From the NCBI GenBank assembly GCA_001599715.1, contig BCHU01000004.1, positions 62,001-126,000 of the forward strand: a stretch of DNA of 64,000 bases, written 5' to 3'. Origin of the DNA: Phaeotremella fagi. Lineage: Eukaryota; Basidiomycota; Tremellomycetes; Tremellales; Phaeotremellaceae. The notes beneath the pieces were generated by a model. That model made no database searches and was not told the origin of the DNA. It was given only the letters and a program-made list of their open reading frames with translations. Shown in pieces: positions 57,694 through 64,000 of this stretch; the stretch's first letter is position 1; each line of letters opens with the position of its first letter. The translations under genes and the position numbers were made by a program.

Positions 57694-59253
57694 ATGCTCA
57701 CTCGACCTTGTATTGTCTCAGAATGTCAAGAACAATCACAGCTTCTATATGGAGCTTGTGAGTTTTGTGGAAGACATTACTGCAAACCACACAATATCCC
57801 AGATTCTCACCACTGTTTAAAGACGGCGGTGAGTTTGATTCTTGCTTAGCTTCAACTGAATCTCTTGATAGAAGGAAGATCGATGGAATATCTATAATTA
57901 TCACTGGAGGAAGGACGTGAGTGCAATTTCCCATCACTTGTTTTGCTTTTTTAGTACTGAAGAGAATCAATCGACTTTACTCTATAGCGAGATCTGATAA
58001 TAGAGAAAATTCAAACTTCCGATATAGTCAAGCAAGCCGAGTTACTACGTCCTGGTCATACCTGTAAAGCTGATTTCAGCGAGAAATCTCTGGCCGGGGA
58101 TCTCAATATTCATATCCCTATTGATTTTGAAGATGGTATCCATTGGCTGGCAAGAATTCGTTTGGTACTCTACGATTCCCCTGATTCAGTAACTATTCAG
58201 AGGTCATTGGAGAGTGAATACATCACTCAGAAGACTATGTACGAGGCTGGTTTAAAGGTTCCTCAGGTATTCAAGCCACTCTACAGTCCTGAAGGTAAGG
58301 TTTTTGTTCGAATACAAAAATTCATGTACATTGATACAACGATAGATCCTGATCTTCATTATTTCTTCGTCGAACGCGTCGAGGGTACCATCCATTCTCG
58401 TCTCACAGCTGCTATCCCTCCAGATCCTTCCACACCGATGAAAACCGAATGGATTGATGTCTTTTTCAACGATCTTGCGCTATTCTATATCAATTTGTCG
58501 GAAATCAAATTTGACGGTGGTATTGGAATGCTTCACTCGGAACCGGACGGAACAATTGCAGTCGGGCCAATGTATCCAATGTGCAATCGCCGTATACTTC
58601 AACAACCATGGGGTCCATTCAAGACAAACGCTGAAAGGTATATCACACAGATCGATCACATTCTCAAATGTTCTGTTGATGGAATTATAGCTGAAGAGCA
58701 CGCCATTGAAAATTATTTGGCGCATCTCAAACTCAAAAAGGTTATTGAGAAGAATGAGGAAATGAACAGAATTTCCAATGAGTTTTACATTTATCACACG
58801 GATGATAGAGGTGACCATATCATGTATGCCGACAACGGAAGTATTGCAGGAATTATAGATTGGGAGTTGTGAGTCATTAACAACATTAACGTTATTCTTT
58901 GCTGATCATGTATCAGTGCAATAGTTACAACCAAAGAAGAAGCTTTCAGTGGACCACCATACTTCCAAACGACCGACTACGACCTTCTAGAAGCAGCTCT
59001 CCAAGCCCACGGAAGACCAGATTTAGCAGAGTGCGTCAGTAAAGGTACTATATACTGTTTGCTCAAATTCTGTTTTGGTCACGATATCACGGACACGAGG
59101 AACTTCGGTTTCGAACGCTTCAGAATACTCGTTCAATATATTTCGGGGGAACATCTTAATCAATCGGACTTGGAGAGTTGGTGTGAAGATGCTAAGATTG
59201 AGTTCAAGGATGACGAAGGTCTTATTAAACTTCTATCTCGTCAAGTCGACTAA
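57694..59253 (+). CDS. AN1 zinc finger-APH kinase fusion, copy 7 (intact)
   Basis: Finger exon: MLTRPCIVSEC, YGACEFCGRHYCKPH, HHC. The linker exon is KEDRWNIYNYHWRKD. The third exon starts RDLIIEKIQTSDIVKQAEL. Kinase motifs: LNIHIPIDFEDGIHWLARIR, TMYEAGLKVPQVF, HYFFVERVEGTIH, GPFKTNAERYITQIDHIL, HTDDRGDHIM, GIIDWEL and AIVTTKEEAFSGP. It is closest to copy 6 (shared DIVKQAELLRPGH and the end FKDDEGLI[KQ]LLSRQV). The intron at 58295-58345 is 51 nt, a multiple of three, and stop-free. The metal-binding motif ends DWEL where the others have DWEW/DWEY. Confidence 0.8.
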
Positions 59254-60382
59254 GTTCGAAGATGTACGTGATGTGTGGATATAATTGGTATATTTGCTTC
59301 GGGAAAAAGAGCTACCGAAGTATTGTTCATTGATAGCTTTATACAGGTTCGTACGAGGTATGGATCACGATATATGCGCAGAGTTATAATCCAGGAAACA
59401 TAATTCCTTGGTGCAGAAGGGCAACAGTGACCCTCCACTTTATCCATAGAATCGTGAAGAGTACGTTTGACTCCACAGCTTTGTCGGATCGATCTCCCGC
59501 TCAGTTCTGAAGTGGGTTACATTAGGCTATCAGACAATCAAATTGAAATGACAAATTCGTCAACGTGGGTGAGATAGTCGCGTCCTGTAATCTTCTATCC
59601 TCCATACATTTACCTACAGGGCAACGATTAACAGTTTAAGCGTTCGGTGTATCCGAACGAAGAATATAAGGTGATTTTTCTTTTTCGGCATCGATTGAAC
59701 ACAGGGTCTAGGAACTAAGTTGACAATTGAGAAAAAACCTTGTTTCTCTCTCGACTCTCTTTAATCCATTTTTTAATGTCTTTAACCTATACAGGGAATT
59801 TAAGGCTGGGCTGAAAAGGTGGAGGTTCTAGGCGTTGTCTTGAGGGTTTTCTTACGTTACTTACACGGTGTAACTTAGTTGCTGGACCGATAATTTAATT
59901 TTTTTCTCCAGATAAACGATTTAAAGATATACACGGTGTGCTTGCCTCTTGTCATTGTTCATTTCTTTTTATTTCTATTCTGTGTATCTGTTTCGAAATA
60001 TCCTCTTCAATCTCGTCAAGACATATCACCAGGATCACGATAAACGTTCATTCGGTGTCATAAATCCGTCCTGATAAGACTTTTTCAGATAGACAATCCA
60101 CTTAGTAACTGCTGATCGCAAGGAACCGCGTGTTCCTCAACTAAAGTATCAGCTGCAATTGTTAGCGTATAATTAATTCAACCTTTCAACCTTTCAGCCT
60201 ATAGAGAAACGACGTATAAGGTGTGATTTGGAAATTTGCAGGTTTTGGGTTTTTAGAAGGAAAATATCGAAAAACTCATTTGATTACCCATTGCAAGTTG
60301 TTTGAACAAACCCACCACGGATTCCCAATTGTGAGTTCTGCCATCAGCGCTCTGGCGTCTAATGATACATAGAAACAACACA
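59254..60382. other. Intergenic region, nothing recognised
   Basis: About 1.1 kb between kinase copy 7 and the MFS gene. Only short random-looking ORFs occur. A repeated AACCTTTCA (60180-60200) and AT-rich tracts are present. It includes the MFS promoter. Confidence 0.4.
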
Positions 60383-62852
60383 ATGAGTGATCCAACTTCT
60401 TTACCTCAAAATGATATGACCGGGATCGCACGTCGAAGAAGACTTTCCATCGAGGCGGGAGCAGCCCCACTCGCCCTCTACCTTTCAAGACCCAGTGAAC
60501 CCAACGAACAATCCCAATCCCAAACTCCAATAGCTAGTACCTCAACCGCCATCCCAAACTTTTTGAATCTCCCTCTTCCAACGATATTGAGTGCGGATCA
60601 TACGGCGGTCTGTACACCGACCAAAGAAAAGGAGTACGAATTTGGTAAATTCGAATTAGAACCTGAAAGTTTAGTTGAGGCTTTGACTTCTGCTCAACAT
60701 GTCACGAGGGATAGTTATGGCTCTTCTAACGGTAGTCAATCTATCGTCCAAGAGAAACCCTTTTCGGAATCAAACGAGAAAAACGTAAATGATTCACCTG
60801 TCGTTCCAACTTTATCACGTGGAGAGAATGTGGAAGAAACGGGATTGCCCAAGAAATTATCGAAAGCTAGATTGATGTTTTTAGGCTGTGCCATGATGTT
60901 GGTCTCTTTTGTTGGGGTGAGTGCAATCTTTTCGTGTAGGATTTTTACTGATGAGAAAAGGCTGCCACTTCCACTTCAGTCGTTCTTACCATTCCAAGTA
61001 TCGCTTTCGATCTGGAAATCAGCGAGCTCTCTGCTCAATGGGTATGTTCAAATAACACTTTCGTTATCAAAAAATTAACCCAAAGTCCAGGTTTCATCTG
61101 CTTACGGTCTCGCCTATGGATGGTGAGCATTGACAGTAAAATACGATGACGAGCTCCTGACAATATCTTAGTGGACTTCTTTTCGCTGGTCGATTGGCTG
61201 ATCTCTACGGTCGTAAACTCCTCTTCATCACAGGTGTCAGCATCTTCGTAATCTTCTCCATAGTCTCTGCCCTCGTTAAAGTAAGTACCATCTTTGAAAC
61301 AATTTCATAAAATTGATCCACTACCAGGTACACGTTGCTTTATGCGTCGTTCGTGCTCTTGCAGGTTTGGGACTTGCGATTGCTTCTCCAGCCGGTTTCG
61401 GTATAGTTGGTACAGTGTTTAGAGAAGAACCTGAAAGAACTATCGGATTCGCTGTTTTTGGACTGGGCAATCCAGTTGGAGCTGCTGCCGGTATGGTCAT
61501 CGGTGGAGTGGTCTCTGGTACAGGAGTGTAAGTGACTCAATACCGCAATTGATCTTCCTGGTTAACATGATATAGTCATGGATGGGCGTATCTGTATTAC
61601 GTTCTTGCTGGTATCGCCGTCTTCCCTGCAGTTATAGGTCTCATCGTCATTCCATCTGACGGCAGTCGTGTTAAGAACCCTAAACTGGATAGAAGAGTCG
61701 ATTGGCTAGGTGCATTCTTGATCACGGCCGCCATCTGTCTCTTCACTTTCTCTATTACTCAAAGTGGTGTCGCCACAGATGGTTGGAAGACCCCATGTAC
61801 GTCAAACTAGTCTTCTGCGGCTTGATTATTGACAACGCTTCATAGACATTCCAGCGCTTCTCGTACTTTCTCTCATCCTCTTTGCCGCTTTTGGATTCTG
61901 GGAATATCACGTAGAACATAAAACAACTTTACCACCAATCGCCAAACTTTCTCTTCTTACGAGAAACGGATGGAAAGTGACTGTGGTCATGTTATCGACT
62001 TTCTCTGTCTTCGTTTGCATAAACTCTTTCGTCTACAGCACAAGTATCTATTATCAGAGTTACAAAGGTTTATCACCTTTGATGAACAGTGTTTATTTCT
62101 TACCAGCACCTATTACAGGTATTTTTGCTGCTGTGAGTCTGGTCATGTCGGAGCTGTATCTCGTTTGATGACTGATCATATGTACAGGCGGCGGTAATGT
62201 TCTTGGCTCCTAGATTCCCTGCTCCATATCTGCTCATGGCCGGAGGTTTCTTATCTGGGTTCGTCTATTGAAAATTAGACATTATTGAGAATTATCATCT
62301 GACGATGTCTGTAGTTTAGGAACACTTCTATTCACCGTCGAACCCGAAGGATCGATTTATTGGGGATTCGAATTTATTGGTGGGTCTTCATCATTGTCCA
62401 AATAACGCAACTAATTCATCTTGCAGGATTAATCTGTATCCCATTCGGTACGGATCTCGCAGTCGGTGTGGGATCAATAGTCATGTCGAACCTCTGTGAA
62501 GAGTATGTCTACCAGCCCTCTTCAAATGGGGTACAAACTAATAAACGATCTTTATATAGGGACGAACAATCAGTTGCCGGAGGTCTTTTCCAAACTTCAG
62601 TTCAACTTGCTGCTCCCTTCGGTGTCTGCATTGCATCTTTATTGATCAATGAACAAACTCTTGTCACTGGTAATCTTTTGACGGGACTCAAAGACGCTTT
62701 CGGTATGGCTACCGCCTTTGGTTGGATTGGTGAGTGATTGGCGTTTTGACAGTGGAACACTAAAGCTGATCTTTCCTTCAGTCCCTATCATCGTCTTTGT
62801 TGCTCTTAGAAAAGTGGGGCTTGCAAAGGATGTCACACATGGCTTCCACTAG
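60383..62852 (+). CDS. MFS permease, DHA2-like drug/amino-acid exporter
   Basis: The protein has a long cytoplasmic N-terminus (MSDPTSLPQNDMTGIARR..., Ser/Glu-rich) and then TM1 (LMFLGCAMMLVSFVG) followed across introns by TIPSIAFDLEISELSAQW and VSSAYGLAYGCGLLFAGRLA. Motif A reads GRLADLYGRKLLF. The second helix pair has VRALAGLGLAIASPAGFGIV and the antiporter-type motif C as GLGNPVGAAAGMVIGG. The exons end GLAKDVTHGFH (TAG 62850-62852). About 14 membrane segments are expected, typical of fungal DHA2 exporters. At least ten introns, mostly 45-60 nt, are present. It lies between array copies 7 and 8. The start is the MSDPT Met at 60383; one seven codons upstream is possible. Confidence 0.8.
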
Positions 62853-63326
62853 GCTGTTTTGGCACCATTGACTGATCCCTTCATTCATTTTCATTTCTTT
62901 CCTTGTACAATCACGACAGCTCTTTGAAACGGACAATCATGATATCAGAATCTGAAATCATACTCAAACTCACCCTCCCCTCCTCCATCCAAACTAAAAT
63001 CCCGTAATGGCACTTTTCGCCTCCTAATCGCATGATCTATAACTTTGTACAACATTCCGTTTTTACAACTCATGGACAATTCAATCATCTCGTTTATTGT
63101 GGTAGATTGTTTTCTTATTGTATGTAACCTTAATGGATGAAATTTCACGTGGGCTTGCCTGTAATCTACGGCGTTGAGAGGGCCACAATGGGAATCAACT
63201 CTTTTGTCGATCAGGACTGCCACGACTCCTGTTGCCGTAAATGCCGAGAATAGCATTTAAGCTTAAGTCATTTGACCCTGATAACTTCAATTTCGCCAAC
63301 TTAAAGTCTTTATTTCCTCTGCCAAC
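62853..63326. other. Spacer upstream of array copy 8
   Basis: About 470 bp with a minus-strand ORF that is not supported, and the copy 8 promoter cassette near its end. Confidence 0.4.
63233..63266 (+). promoter_or_regulatory. Array promoter cassette, copy 8
   Basis: TGCCGTAA (63233-63240), a second TGCCG right after it, and the perfect TTAAGCTTAA (63257-63266), 60-95 bp before the start codon. Confidence 0.55.
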
Positions 63327-64000
63327 ATGTTAACTTGGCCTTGTAGCATACAACAATGTCAATCTCAATCTCAAGTTGTGGATGGATCATGTCTGTGCTG
63401 CGGAGAGCACTTCTGTAAAGCTCACAATACCACGCAACATCATCTTTGCCTCACATTCCCAGTGCGTAAAGTCAATCGACAGCTATAAAGAGTCTACTGA
63501 TCAACTCGGACCTCCACAGAAAAAGGATCGATTCGATCATAGAAAATCACACAGGAGGGATCATGTAAGTGACTGAAATAGTTCTCACTGATCTTTGGAG
63601 ATGTCCGCCTTCTTTTCACAATTGGAAAACACAGATATATGCCATCAAGCCGAATTAGTACGTCCTGGTCACAGTTGTAAAGCAACACTACCAGCCGACG
63701 TCGCTGAGATCTTGGATGCTGGTGGTAGTAGCAACTATCATTTACCTTTGGAGTTCAGCGATGGTGTTCGCTGGTTTGCTCGAATCCGGACGTTCTGGTT
63801 TCGCAGCCACCCCGATGATCAGCTGGTTAAGGATAGCGAGTTCATCACTCAGAAATTGATGTATGAACATGGGGTTAGAGTTCCAGCTGTTTATAAACCT
63901 AAAGACACATCGAAAGGTTGGTGTTTACGTTTCGAAATTCCATGTACAACGCTGACAAGTTCAAAAGATCCTGCATTAAGATACTTCTTCGTAGAGAAAA
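63327..64000 (+). CDS. AN1 zinc finger-APH kinase fusion, copy 8 (runs off the window)
   Basis: Finger exon: MLTWPCSIQQC, then GSCLCCGEHFCKAH and HHLC, all eight ligands present. The linker exon is KKDRFDHRKSHRRDH-like, followed by an intron and DICHQAELVRPGHSCKATL. The kinase N-lobe reads SNYHLPLEFSDGVRWFARIR, SEFITQKLMYEHGVRVPAVY and, after an intron, ALRYFFVEK at the window edge. No break is seen in the visible part, so the copy may be functional. The catalytic loop is outside the window. It lies 4.1 kb beyond copy 7, with an unrelated MFS gene between, which shows the array continues to the right. Confidence 0.75.

Overview
The window is nuclear DNA of a basidiomycete fungus, most likely a Tremellomycete yeast (Cryptococcus/Tremella relatives). 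Genes are close together and rich in introns. Several introns are only 31-37 nt and three exons are only 8-11 nt. The recognisable proteins are fungal: thaumatin-like protein, Utp22/NOL6, Rpn8, MFS permeases, GH105, and a membrane-anchored SGNH protein of the kind called capsule-associated in Cryptococcus relatives. All exon and domain calls were made by reading the sequence; no search was run.

Positions 1-37,600 are mostly ordinary single-copy genes. In order: the 3' part of a thaumatin-like gene, a Mg-chelatase/AAA-like gene, the SGNH gene, a tandem pair of unrecognised paralogues (5.2-7.4 kb), a GPI-anchored protein, and a carbohydrate block. That block has an alpha-glucoside-type permease divergent from a GH105 unsaturated uronyl hydrolase, followed by a beta-lactamase-fold hydrolase, with GGGCCG hexamers in the shared promoters. 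Next come a Gly/Gln-rich hydrophilic protein, a DHA1-type MFS permease, an F-box-like gene, three tandem paralogues with SUMO-consensus tails (20.8-23.9 kb), Rpn8, a protein with repeated mitochondrial-presequence-like motifs, a TMEM242-like membrane protein, Utp22, an aldo-keto reductase and two F-box paralogues.

Positions 37,840-64,000 hold the striking accessory region: at least eight direct-repeat copies of one gene that fuses an N-terminal AN1 zinc finger (ZFAND1/2 spacing) to an aminoglycoside-phosphotransferase (APH)-like kinase domain. Copies 1, 5, 6 and 7 look intact and copy 8 runs off the window. Copy 2 has two frameshifts, copy 3 is split by a 170-nt solo-LTR-like insertion with a 5-nt target duplication, and copy 4 has a nonsense codon. 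Most copies share a promoter cassette (TGCCGTAA, then a TTAAGCTTAA palindrome). In every copy where it can be read the catalytic loop is H-x-D-D-[KR]-G-D-H, so the canonical Asn is His.

Four small genes lie between the kinase genes (44.0, 50.5, 53.1 and 57.0 kb). Each has a low-complexity N-terminus and a C-terminal knuckle C-x4-C-x10/11-C-x2-[C/H] that resembles the first half of the AN1 finger. A roughly 3.94-kb segment carrying one knuckle gene plus one kinase gene has been duplicated (51.9-55.5 and 55.8-59.3 kb). A GNAT acetyltransferase (47.3-48.2 kb) and an MFS permease (60.4-62.9 kb) are embedded in the array. I regard the AN1-APH plus knuckle array as the likely undescribed system; its function is unknown.
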